Source: an uncultured Ruminococcus sp.
GTDB taxonomy: Bacteria; Bacillota; Clostridia; Oscillospirales; Acutalibacteraceae
Assembly: GCA_937892835.1 (NCBI GenBank)
Contig: CALBHM010000432.1
Span: 1 to 7,171 of the forward strand
Direction: 5' to 3'
Length of the DNA stretch: 7,171 nt
Shown here: piece by piece, positions 1-5,171 of the stretch
Layout: the number at the start of each line of letters is the position of its first letter
Numbering within the stretch: position 1 is the stretch's first letter
Made by a program: the position numbers and the translations under genes
The notes under the pieces: model-generated
Told to the model about the DNA's origin: nothing
What the model saw: the letters and a program-made list of their open reading frames with translations, nothing else
Databases searched by the model: none

Positions 1-995
1 AAGAAAGCATTCTGCACGCCCATCTCCTGCATAATATCGCAAAGATATCCTCTGCCGAATCCCTCGCTGATTACAACAACATATGTGTTTGCGTCTATTT
101 GACCGATAAGGGTATGATCGTTATAGATATGCTTTGAATAATTATCTGCCCTTGTGTCTCTCTCGTTCCACATCGGAGCAAGAACACCGCCGTCAATATA
201 ATACGGCTCGCCGTTCCAAAGCACGGGATAGGTATATCCGACGGAAGTGATAACGCCGCTGTTGATAAGCGACTGAGCATTGTCCTTTCCTACCCAAACA
301 GGATATTCCCACTTGCCGTCTTTTGTCATAGTGAGAGACGGAGTGGCGTCAGCCGCCTGAGCAACCTTCGAGCCTTTGATTACAGTTCCGTTCGCCGAAT
401 CGTCGGCGGAATTGTAGAAACCCTTGAAGCTTTTCTTATCATGATTACACATCTCGCCGTTGACCGAGAAAGTAAGATTATTGAACTTTGAAAGGTTCGC
501 TATATTGTCAACCGTTTTACCCGTTGAAAGAATTGAAGCATAGGATTTGAAGCCCGAAGCAGGTCCTTTGATAACCGCAACATAGGCATAGCGTGTTGCG
601 CCGTTAAGGTTAAGCTTGATTTTCTCGGCGTTAACCTTCATTTTTCCATTGCTTGCCGACCATCTGTTGACAGCTGTTTTACCGGAAAGAAGCTTTGACG
701 GCTTAGGATTCTCCTTCTGAGCCTTTGTTTTAACTTCGGCCTTGGTTGTTTTTCCGGCCTTGGTTGTCTTTTTGCTCTCAACAGCCTTCTGAGTTTTCGC
801 ATTTTCAAGCGAAATAGGCAGTGCCGTTGCGGCCTCGGTCGTTGTCGTTTTTACCGTTGTTGTAACAACCGAAGAAGCGGTTGTTTCCGCCGAAGCATCC
901 GTCGTCATAGCTTTATAAGCGACTGCGCCTGAAACGGGAGCGACAACGGCAACCGAAAGAGCGATTCCGATTATGGTTTTTGATATCTTATTCAT
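1..995 (-). CDS. Secreted phosphodiester glycosidase (NAGPA/DUF2233-like), 3' end outside window
   Basis: The 331 visible codons begin at the ATG at 995-993, preceded by a GGGGG-type ribosome binding site 7-8 nt upstream. Residues 1-26 form a signal peptide (MNKISK, a hydrophobic core, then AVA at 24-26). A Thr/Ala/Lys-rich linker follows to about residue 95, with a KTTKA repeat, and then a globular domain. The end of the visible part matches the core of the phosphodiester glycosidase family: YYIDGG, then NDHTLIGQID, then a VVVISEG strand, then CDIMQEMGVQNAF. In the family the next residues are usually a DGGGS motif, here beyond base 1. The family includes the human enzyme that removes GlcNAc from phosphodiester-linked mannose; in bacteria it is thought to act on extracytoplasmic phosphodiester-linked sugars. 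The usual Arg-Thr before the central strand reads His-Thr here. It lies 67 bp downstream of the glycerophosphodiester phosphodiesterase gene and has its own promoter. Family assignment is good; the substrate is unknown. Confidence 0.8.
   Translation of the reverse strand, partial: MNKISKTIIGIALSVAVVAPVSGAVAYKAMTTDASAETTASSVVTTTVKTTTTEAATALPISLENAKTQKAVESKKTTKAGKTTKAEVKTKAQKENPKPSKLLSGKTAVNRWSASNGKMKVNAEKIKLNLNGATRYAYVAVIKGPASGFKSYASILSTGKTVDNIANLSKFNNLTFSVNGEMCNHDKKSFKGFYNSADDSANGTVIKGSKVAQAADATPSLTMTKDGKWEYPVWVGKDNAQSLINSGVITSVGYTYPVLWNGEPYYIDGGVLAPMWNERDTRADNYSKHIYNDHTLIGQIDANTYVVVISEGFGRGYLCDIMQEMGVQNAF
737..772. repeat. 18-bp tandem repeat, two copies, inside linker
   Basis: Bases 737-754 and 755-772 are near-identical copies sharing the core CGGCCTTGGTTGT. 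On the minus strand each encodes a Lys-Thr-Thr-Lys-Ala-Gly/Glu unit in the linker of the secreted glycosidase. The period is a multiple of three, so changes in copy number would alter linker length without breaking the frame. Confidence 0.7.
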
Positions 996-1027
996 CAAAA
1001 TACCCCCACATCAATTTATACGAACAA

Positions 1028-1056
1028 ATAATATCATTAAAGAAAATAAATGTCAA
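1028..1056 (-). promoter_or_regulatory. Sigma-A-type promoter of the phosphodiester glycosidase
   Basis: Read on the minus strand, TTGACA (1056-1051) is separated by exactly 17 nt from TATTAT (1033-1028). Transcription should begin near 1021, giving a leader of about 25 nt. The -35 box lies just after the stop codon of the upstream phosphodiesterase gene. The glycosidase can therefore be expressed alone as well as by readthrough. Confidence 0.7.
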
Positions 1057-1062
1057 GAAAAA

Positions 1063-1818
1063 TTACAGTTCTTCTATAACTTTCTTTGCAAAATTCGGCA
1101 CATCGGTAATAACGCCGTCAACACCCATTCCAACAAGTCTTTTTATGTCTCTCTCCTTATTGACCGTCCATGGATTGACTGCCATACCGTTTTTATGGGC
1201 ATTTTCAACCAGCTTTTTATCGACAAGCCAAAGATACGGGTGCAAAGCATCTGCGCCGATGCATTTTGCAAAATCAACCTCTTTGCCGTATATTCTGAAA
1301 AAGTTCGGACTGTTCGGGCTGTAAAGGAAACCTGTTTTGCAATCATTATCGACATCTTTGCACGTCGTCAGCGCAATCGGATCAAAGCTTGAAATAAGAA
1401 GCTCCTTGAAAAGTCCGTGCGATTTAACCATATTTATTGTTTTCGGCACAACGGAATAATCCTTATTCTTCGGCGGCTTGATTTCAATATTGAGCACTTT
1501 AAGCTGAGCCTTTTCGCAAAGCTTCAAAAACTCTTCGAGCGTTGGGATTCTTGTACCCTTATAAGCTCTGTGAAAATATGAGCCGAAATCAAGCGTTTTT
1601 AAACAATCGAGCGTTTGATTCGTGATAAGTCCCTTTCCGTTAGAGGTCTCGTCGATAGAATAGTTGTGGCAAATAACCGGGACTCCGTCAAAGGTCAGGT
1701 GAACGTCCGTTTCAAAGCCGTCGGCGTGAAAATCAATGGATTTTCTGAAAGCCGGCAGAGTGTTCTGCGGTGCGATTTTATTTGAGCCGCGATGGGAAAT
1801 AACATTACAAACAGCCAT
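1063..1818 (-). CDS. Glycerophosphodiester phosphodiesterase (GDPD/UgpQ family), 251 aa
   Basis: It hydrolyses glycerophosphodiesters, such as deacylated phospholipid headgroups, to sn-glycerol 3-phosphate and an alcohol. All core motifs of the TIM-barrel family are visible: SHRG with His9, the metal ligands Glu36 and Asp38 in ETDVH, His51 in CHN, Glu112 and Lys114 in NIEIKPP, SSFD at 143-146, NPWTVN near 215-220, and the closing GVITDVP at 235-241. Length is typical of short cytoplasmic enzymes. No signal peptide is present, so it acts inside the cell. I chose the ATG at 1818 over the one at 1824 because GGAGG (1830-1826) is 7 nt from the former but only 1 nt from the latter. It is transcribed divergently from the EamA transporter. 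The downstream neighbour is another phosphodiester-cleaving enzyme, but that one is secreted, so a shared pathway is only an inference. Confidence 0.93.
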   Translation of the reverse strand: MAVCNVISHRGSNKIAPQNTLPAFRKSIDFHADGFETDVHLTFDGVPVICHNYSIDETSNGKGLITNQTLDCLKTLDFGSYFHRAYKGTRIPTLEEFLKLCEKAQLKVLNIEIKPPKNKDYSVVPKTINMVKSHGLFKELLISSFDPIALTTCKDVDNDCKTGFLYSPNSPNFFRIYGKEVDFAKCIGADALHPYLWLVDKKLVENAHKNGMAVNPWTVNKERDIKRLVGMGVDGVITDVPNFAKKVIEEL

Positions 1819-1858
1819 TTTCATTCCTCCAAAATAAAATTCGGATTTTTCACGAAAT

Positions 1859-1886
1859 ATTATACCACATCAGGAAAAAAAATCAA
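1859..1886 (-). promoter_or_regulatory. Promoter of the glycerophosphodiester phosphodiesterase, extended -10
   Basis: On the minus strand a perfect TATAAT (1864-1859) is preceded by TGG, an extended -10. A weaker -35, TTGATT, lies at 1886-1881 with 16 nt spacing. The predicted start of transcription is near 1852. Its -35 box lies 8 bp from the -35 box of the divergent transporter promoter. Confidence 0.6.
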
Positions 1887-1894
1887 ATATTTAT

Positions 1895-1923
1895 TTGACA
1901 TATCCACACTCGGCTGATAAAAT
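1895..1923 (+). promoter_or_regulatory. Promoter of the EamA/DMT transporter
   Basis: TTGACA (1895-1900), a 17-nt spacer and TAAAAT (1918-1923) make a near-consensus sigma-A promoter. The predicted start of transcription is near 1930, leaving a leader of about 50 nt before the ATG at 1980. Confidence 0.65.
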
Positions 1924-1931
1924 GTATATTC

Positions 1932-1947
1932 GTGGGTTAAAACTCAC
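1932..1947. promoter_or_regulatory. Dyad at the transporter transcription start (possible operator)
   Basis: GTGGGTTAAAACTCAC is a near-palindrome: six base pairs including one G-T around a short TAAA centre. It begins about 2 nt after the predicted start of transcription. It could be a repressor operator or a small hairpin in the 5' leader. It is short and AT-rich at its centre, so chance is not excluded. Confidence 0.3.
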
Positions 1948-1979
1948 ACGGCAGTTCATATTGAAAGGAATCCTATCCA

Positions 1980-2897
1980 ATGGCAAACAAAAAGAAAATA
2001 ATCGGTCCGATTCTGCTTATCAGTGCCGCAATGATTTGGGGTCTCTCCTTTGTTGCACAGAAGCAGGGCATGGAATACGTTGAAGGCTTCACGTTTAACG
2101 GAATCCGAAGCCTTCTTGGCGGAATTGTGCTTCTTCCGATCATACTTTTTCGAAGCATAAAGAATAAAAACAGCGTTAAGCTTTCCCCGTCCGAAAAGAA
2201 ATCAAGCCGAAAGGACAACGTAAAAGGAATCCTCATTGTCGGCACAATGCTTTGCATCGGCTCAAATCTTCAGCAATTCGCTTTTGGCTATATCGAGCCC
2301 GGCAAGGTTGGATTCATTACGGCCTTATATATGCTGCTTGTACCGCTGATTTCATTTATTATATATAAAAAGAAACAGCCCTTCACGACGTGGCTCGGAG
2401 TTTTCCTCGGCGTCGGCGGACTGTATATGATTTGTATGGGCGGCTCATCCTCATTCGGACTCGGCAAGGGAGAAATTCTCGCACTGCTTTGCTCAATCGC
2501 ATTTGCATTACATATTATTGTTATTGATAAATACGCTTCCAAGATTGACGCTATCGTTCTTTCCTGCGGTCAGTACATGGTAACAGGTGTAGTTTCGTGC
2601 ATTCTCATGTTCATCTTTGAAAAGCCGAGCATGGACGGAATCATGCAAGCCGCAGTTCCGATTCTTTATGCCGGAATAATGAGCTGCAGCTGTGCGTTCA
2701 CATTCCAGATCATCGGTCAGAAATACACCGAACCGACCCTTGCAAGTATGCTGCTCTGCACCGAATCCGTTTTCTCTGTCATCTTCTCGTTCATCATTCT
2801 CGGCGAGCGCATGACGGTTATTGAGTATATCGGCTGCGCAGTAATGTTCACGGCGATAATCATTGCCCAGCTGCCTGCGAAGAAGAAGGCACAGTAG
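1980..2897 (+). CDS. EamA-family (DMT superfamily) membrane transporter, 305 aa
   Basis: This is an inner-membrane permease of the drug/metabolite transporter superfamily; such proteins usually export amino acids, nucleotides or other small metabolites. The length is typical and about ten hydrophobic segments are visible, near residues 8-25, 38-57, 82-102, 110-128, 134-152, 162-182, 190-213, 226-245, 253-273 and 279-298. They fall into two EamA repeats. The second repeat ends with the characteristic EPTLASML...ILGE...EYIGC pattern followed by a basic C-terminal tail (KKKAQ). A charged Lys/Ser-rich cytoplasmic loop at about 58-81 is somewhat long. The start is set by AAAGGA about 10 nt upstream of the ATG. 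It is divergent from the GDPD gene, and its last 38 bp overlap the convergent DUF4830-like gene. Substrate cannot be told from sequence. Confidence 0.92.
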   Translation: MANKKKIIGPILLISAAMIWGLSFVAQKQGMEYVEGFTFNGIRSLLGGIVLLPIILFRSIKNKNSVKLSPSEKKSSRKDNVKGILIVGTMLCIGSNLQQFAFGYIEPGKVGFITALYMLLVPLISFIIYKKKQPFTTWLGVFLGVGGLYMICMGGSSSFGLGKGEILALLCSIAFALHIIVIDKYASKIDAIVLSCGQYMVTGVVSCILMFIFEKPSMDGIMQAAVPILYAGIMSCSCAFTFQIIGQKYTEPTLASMLLCTESVFSVIFSFIILGERMTVIEYIGCAVMFTAIIIAQLPAKKKAQ

Positions 2898-3387
2898 CAT
2901 TCATATTTGAATTCGGAAACTCAAAGCCCTGAATAAAGCCGTTTTGCTCGATCGACGAGATATCGCCGCCGATAACGGCTCCGTCATAAACCAATAATGT
3001 TGCCCTGATATATCCGCTGTCGGCAGGATAATCGGGGTAATTTTTTACCTCAAATATCCACTTCTTAGCCCGAAAGCCCTTATACGGTTCAAGGTCGAGG
3101 CCTTGATTTTTCTGTATCACATTGTAGGCCTCATATGTATCGTTGAACTCGGACGGGATAATTACCTCCCTGACCTCAACCGGTTCCTCATTGACCGTCC
3201 AGCCGAATTGAGAAAGAAAAGAAATGCAATCCGAGGCGGTTTTTGCCTTGTAGTTTATCGCTCCGTCATTGGCGACGGGCTTTTTCCTGCCGCTGAGGGC
3301 AAGCGTTCCGGCAATCAAAACACAGATAACAACGCAAAGAACAATAATCAGCTTGGGCTTGTTCGCCTTGAAAGAAAATACAAACAT
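2860..3387 (-). CDS. DUF4830-like membrane-anchored protein, 175 aa
   Basis: The protein has a short basic N-terminus, one transmembrane helix (about residues 13-32), and an extracytoplasmic domain at about 50-156. That domain resembles the DUF4830 family of Clostridia: ISFLSQFGW, a PVEVREVIIP strand, an EFNDTYEAYN helix, then YEV/FEV-type strands and LLVYDGAVIGGDI. The function of the family is not known. The ATG at 3387 has GGAGG (3400-3396) at 8 nt spacing. The last 12 or so residues (MNATVPSSSQ and so on) lie beyond the domain and are encoded in the region overlapping the transporter gene. The gene follows the metallophosphoesterase with a 60-bp gap, no obvious terminator and no clear promoter, so it is probably co-transcribed. 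Its ribosome binding site lies in a hairpin (separate entry). Identification rests on recalled family pattern. Confidence 0.8.
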   Translation of the reverse strand: MFVFSFKANKPKLIIVLCVVICVLIAGTLALSGRKKPVANDGAINYKAKTASDCISFLSQFGWTVNEEPVEVREVIIPSEFNDTYEAYNVIQKNQGLDLEPYKGFRAKKWIFEVKNYPDYPADSGYIRATLLVYDGAVIGGDISSIEQNGFIQGFEFPNSNMNATVPSSSQAAGQ

Positions 3388-3393
3388 AGAAAT

Positions 3394-3440
3394 AACCTCC
3401 GTTTATCAGCTAATTTAATTTATGCCTTTAAACGGAGATT
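3394..3440 (-). promoter_or_regulatory. Hairpin sequestering the DUF4830-like gene's ribosome binding site
   Basis: On the minus-strand transcript, AATCTCCGTTTA (3440-3429) can pair with TAAACGGAGGTT (3405-3394). This gives 12 consecutive pairs including one G-U, with a 23-nt AU-rich loop. The 3' arm contains the GGAGG of the downstream gene. The 5' arm begins about 8 nt after the phosphoesterase stop codon, so a terminating ribosome would open it. No U-tract follows, so it is not a terminator. The pairing is seen directly; the regulatory role is inferred. Confidence 0.5.
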
Positions 3441-3447
3441 TATTACT

Positions 3448-3912
3448 TTATTTATATAAATCACAAAGAATCGGCATGATTCCTTTATCGGTTATATCGA
3501 CCATTGCATATTTGCCGACCGAGACCGAACCGGGATTTACATACCAAATTTCATCCTCATATGTTGTATCAGGGACATGCGTATGGCCGTATAATGCTAT
3601 AGAAGCGGAACAGTTATGCGCTTTTTGGTTCAAGACAGCAAGTGAATATTTAACGCTTTCATAATGGCCGTGGGTGGCGTAAACGGTCTTTCCGCCGAAT
3701 TTTTCTATGAGAAACGGCGGCAGTGACGAGTTGAAATCACAGTTGCCGCAGACGGCGTAAAGCTTAATTTCCGGATAAATATCTTTGAGAAATTCAATAT
3801 CCCTCTCACCGTCGCCGAGGAAAATAACTGCGTCGGCCTCCGGGTGAAGCTCAACGGCTTCGAGCAAGAGACTTTTCCTGCCGTGCGAATCGGACAAAAC
3901 AAGCAAGCGCAT
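3448..3912 (-). CDS. YfcE/MJ0936-like metallophosphoesterase, 154 aa
   Basis: This is a small cytoplasmic dinuclear-metal phosphodiesterase of the calcineurin-like superfamily. The complete ligand set is visible in order: Asp8 and His10 (SDSHG), Asp34 (FLGDGERD), Asn57 (GNCD, replacing the more common GNH), His81 (THGH), and His110/His112 (GHTH). It closes with the family's NPGSVS motif near 126-131. Length is typical. I chose the ATG at 3912, giving MRLLVLSDSHG, because AAAGGTG lies 8 nt upstream. The ATG six codons earlier has no ribosome binding site. Relatives hydrolyse model phosphodiesters in vitro, but the natural substrate is generally unknown. It is the first gene of a pair with the DUF4830-like protein and is divergent from the small-gene cluster. 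Confidence 0.92.
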   Translation of the reverse strand: MRLLVLSDSHGRKSLLLEAVELHPEADAVIFLGDGERDIEFLKDIYPEIKLYAVCGNCDFNSSLPPFLIEKFGGKTVYATHGHYESVKYSLAVLNQKAHNCSASIALYGHTHVPDTTYEDEIWYVNPGSVSVGKYAMVDITDKGIMPILCDLYK

Positions 3913-3949
3913 ACATACAACACCTTTCATAATATATTTACTATATATT

Positions 3950-3978
3950 ATTATAAATCATTGGAGAGTGAGTGTAAA
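3950..3978 (-). promoter_or_regulatory. Promoter of the metallophosphoesterase gene
   Basis: On the minus strand, TTTACA (3978-3973) and TATAAT (3955-3950) are 17 nt apart, a near-perfect sigma-A promoter. Transcription should start near 3943. The -35 box touches the first base of the start codon of the divergent small gene, and the spacer contains that gene's GGAG ribosome binding site. The same AT-rich stretch probably drives the small-gene cluster on the plus strand, but I see no convincing plus-strand box pair. Confidence 0.6.
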
Positions 3979-4193
3979 TGGCAAATAACAATTTTCCGAA
4001 TTTTTTCTCTGCACCGTCAAATAAGGCAGACGCCGAAAAGCAGGCCAATAAGCTGATAAGCGGACTTAAGGCGGAGGAAAAGGATGAGCTTCAGGAAATT
4101 CTCAGCGACAGGGATAAAATAAATGCGGTTCTTTCCTCCCCTGCCGCTCAGAAAATTATGGAAAAGCTGAACAGCAAAAAAGATGGACATTAA
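3978..4193 (+). CDS. Uncharacterised small helical protein, 71 aa (cluster gene 1)
   Basis: I do not recognise a named function. The start ATG follows GGAG (3963-3966) at 11 nt spacing. The protein has a short Asn/Phe-rich start (NNNFPNFF), then a strongly charged, mostly helical stretch. The stretch contains ISGLKAEEKDELQEIL at 27-42 and LSSPAAQKIMEKL at 52-64. There is no signal peptide, membrane helix or cysteine, so it is probably cytoplasmic. Similar short proteins with an LSSP.AQ..M..L ending seem familiar from Clostridia genomes as hypothetical proteins, though I cannot cite one. Its last 11 bases overlap the next gene, implying translational coupling. The segment at 27-41 resembles residues 7-21 of the next protein. 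Confidence 0.75.
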   Translation: MANNNFPNFFSAPSNKADAEKQANKLISGLKAEEKDELQEILSDRDKINAVLSSPAAQKIMEKLNSKKDGH

Positions 4194-4524
4194 CGAAATT
4201 CTGTCATCTCTCACTCCCGATGACATTGAAGAACTGAAAGCCACGGCAGAAGCTTTTTTTGGCAAAGGCAATGAATCGAACGAGAAAAAATCGCCTTCTG
4301 CCGGCTTGGATATGTTTACCTCAATCGACCCTAAGATGATAGGAAAGCTCACAAGAATTATGGGAGCAATGAACGGCGAATCGGGTCGAAGATGCAAGCT
4401 GATAGAAGCCCTGAAACCGAATCTCAGCCCCGAAAGACAAAAAAGAGCCGACCAGGCGATACAAATACTCAAATTGCTGGAAATTTTACCGTTGATTAAC
4501 AACTTGACAGATCGGGATGATTAG
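4183..4524 (+). CDS. Uncharacterised helical protein, 113 aa (cluster gene 2)
   Basis: No named function is recognised. The N-terminus LSSLTPDDIEELKA (7-20) is followed by a polar linker at about 27-41. A helical C-terminal region follows: DPKMIGKLTRIMGAMN, then LIEALKPNLSPERQKRADQAI (about 73-93), ending in the hydrophobic LKLLEILPLINNL. The pattern of an arginine pair, an LxALKP..S..R..K.D.AI core and a LLPL tail seems familiar from hypothetical proteins of Clostridia, where it appears to be conserved; this is recollection, not a search. The gene has no good ribosome binding site and overlaps gene 1 by 11 bp, so it is probably translated by coupling. Its stop is 2 nt before the next start. 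There is no signal peptide or clear membrane helix. The compact packing argues for a joint function of the cluster. Confidence 0.78.
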   Translation: MDINEILSSLTPDDIEELKATAEAFFGKGNESNEKKSPSAGLDMFTSIDPKMIGKLTRIMGAMNGESGRRCKLIEALKPNLSPERQKRADQAIQILKLLEILPLINNLTDRDD

Positions 4525-4526
4525 CT

Positions 4527-4718
4527 ATGCCGCAACAGGATTTTAACGCCGCCGAGCGTCAGGCGATAATGAGGGCACAGGAAATGTACAGGCGTGCAAC
4601 TCCGCCGCCGAACGGTGAACCTGTTTTTCACAAGCAGCCCTCACCCACTCAATCATCGGCCGCCGCCACCGCCCGAACCCGAATTCAGACCTCCGCCAAA
4701 ACCGGAGGCGAATCGTAA
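4527..4718 (+). CDS. N-terminal part of a split Pro-rich small protein, 63 aa as read (cluster gene 3a)
   Basis: The start lies 2 nt after the previous stop codon. The first 30 or so residues form a charged amphipathic helix (NAAERQAIMRAQEMYRRA) followed by TPPPNGEPVF. From about codon 40 this frame becomes a low-complexity Ser/Ala/Thr/Arg stretch to the stop at 4716-4718. Over the same bases the +1 frame reads a Pro-rich linker (PPPPPEPEFRPPPKPE) that runs into the hydrophobic tail of the next entry. The most likely reading is one ancestral gene of about 107 codons (4527-4851 is 325 nt, one base over a multiple of three) broken by a one-base insertion between about 4640 and 4690. The alternative is two adjacent genes, since the stop is only 4 nt before ATG 4723. 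Function is unknown. Confidence 0.55.
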   Translation: MPQQDFNAAERQAIMRAQEMYRRATPPPNGEPVFHKQPSPTQSSAAATARTRIQTSAKTGGES

Positions 4719-4722
4719 GCCT

Positions 4723-4851
4723 ATGTTTAACAATACGCTCGGCATGTTCTTTGACGGCGACATGAAGCTTATAATCGCTATGATGCTTCTGCTTTCCGGT
4801 GACGGCGGAGATATGCTGCTGCTCATGGCGCTTATGTATATAATGCTTTGA
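4723..4851 (+). CDS. C-terminal hydrophobic part of the split small protein, 42 aa (cluster gene 3b)
   Basis: The sequence begins MFNNTLGMFFDGDMK and continues with two short hydrophobic stretches, LIIAMMLLL and MLLLMALMYIML, separated by the acidic turn SGDGGD. Such Leu/Met-rich tails after a Pro-rich linker seem familiar from small hypothetical proteins of Clostridia. They suggest membrane association, although each stretch is short for a full transmembrane helix. If translated on its own, the ATG at 4723 has GGAGG (4704-4708) 14 nt upstream, longer than usual, and could be re-initiated from the stop at 4718. More likely it is the C-terminal domain of the gene beginning at 4527, reached through the +1 frame. 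The TSCPD promoter starts just after its stop. Confidence 0.5.
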   Translation: MFNNTLGMFFDGDMKLIIAMMLLLSGDGGDMLLLMALMYIML

Positions 4852-4853
4852 CC

Positions 4854-4882
4854 TTGACAAATAATAAAATTTGAATTATCAT
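4854..4882 (+). promoter_or_regulatory. Promoter of the TSCPD gene
   Basis: TTGACA (4854-4859), 17 nt, then TATCAT (4877-4882), starting 2 nt after the previous stop codon. The predicted start of transcription is near 4889, with a short leader before the GGAGG. No terminator lies between the small-gene cluster and this promoter, so readthrough could also supply the gene. Confidence 0.6.
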
Positions 4883-4913
4883 ATTTCCAGAAATTATTCG
4901 GAGGTACAAAGCA

Positions 4914-5171
4914 ATGACATATGAATACAAAACGAAGGGCACATGCTCTTCTCGCATTACATTTGACCTTGACGGCGACGTTGTAAGGAACGTTAAATTC
5001 ACGGGCGGCTGCAACGGAAACCTCAAGGGAATTTCCGCCATCGTCGACGGAATGAAGGTTGAGGATATCGAAAAAAAGCTGAGCGGAATTACCTGCGGCT
5101 TCAAGAACACATCCTGTCCCGATCAGCTTGCCAAGGCGGTCGCCGAGGCTTACGCAAAACAAAACGGATAA
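4914..5171 (+). CDS. Stand-alone TSCPD-domain protein, four-cysteine type (TIGR03905-like), 85 aa
   Basis: This small cytoplasmic protein resembles the TSCPD segment found at the C-terminus of some adenosylcobalamin-dependent ribonucleotide reductases, here as a free-standing unit. It has four conserved cysteines, Cys11 (GTCSS), Cys33 (TGGCNGN), Cys61 (ITCG) and Cys68 (TSCPDQLA), which plausibly bind a metal or form redox pairs. Other family landmarks are FDLDGDVV, FTGGCNGNLKGIS and the SCPDQLAKAV end. Length fits the family. The start is fixed by GGAGG (4900-4904) at 9 nt spacing. The biological role of the stand-alone form is not established. No ribonucleotide reductase gene is visible nearby. 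Its stop codon directly abuts a truncated polymerase-like pseudogene. Confidence 0.9.
   Translation: MTYEYKTKGTCSSRITFDLDGDVVRNVKFTGGCNGNLKGISAIVDGMKVEDIEKKLSGITCGFKNTSCPDQLAKAVAEAYAKQNG

Noticed and set aside
973..1392. Plus-strand open frame of 139 codons
   Set aside because: It is antisense to the glycerophosphodiesterase and crosses its 3' end and the next promoter. No family resemblance.
3394..3440. The inverted repeat between the phosphoesterase and DUF4830-like genes as an intrinsic terminator
   Set aside because: Neither strand has a proper U-tract directly after the stem, and one arm is the downstream ribosome binding site.
4504..4532. TTGACA at 4504-4509 as a promoter for the third cluster gene
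   Set aside because: No -10-like sequence lies 16-18 nt downstream; the bases there are the start of the next gene.
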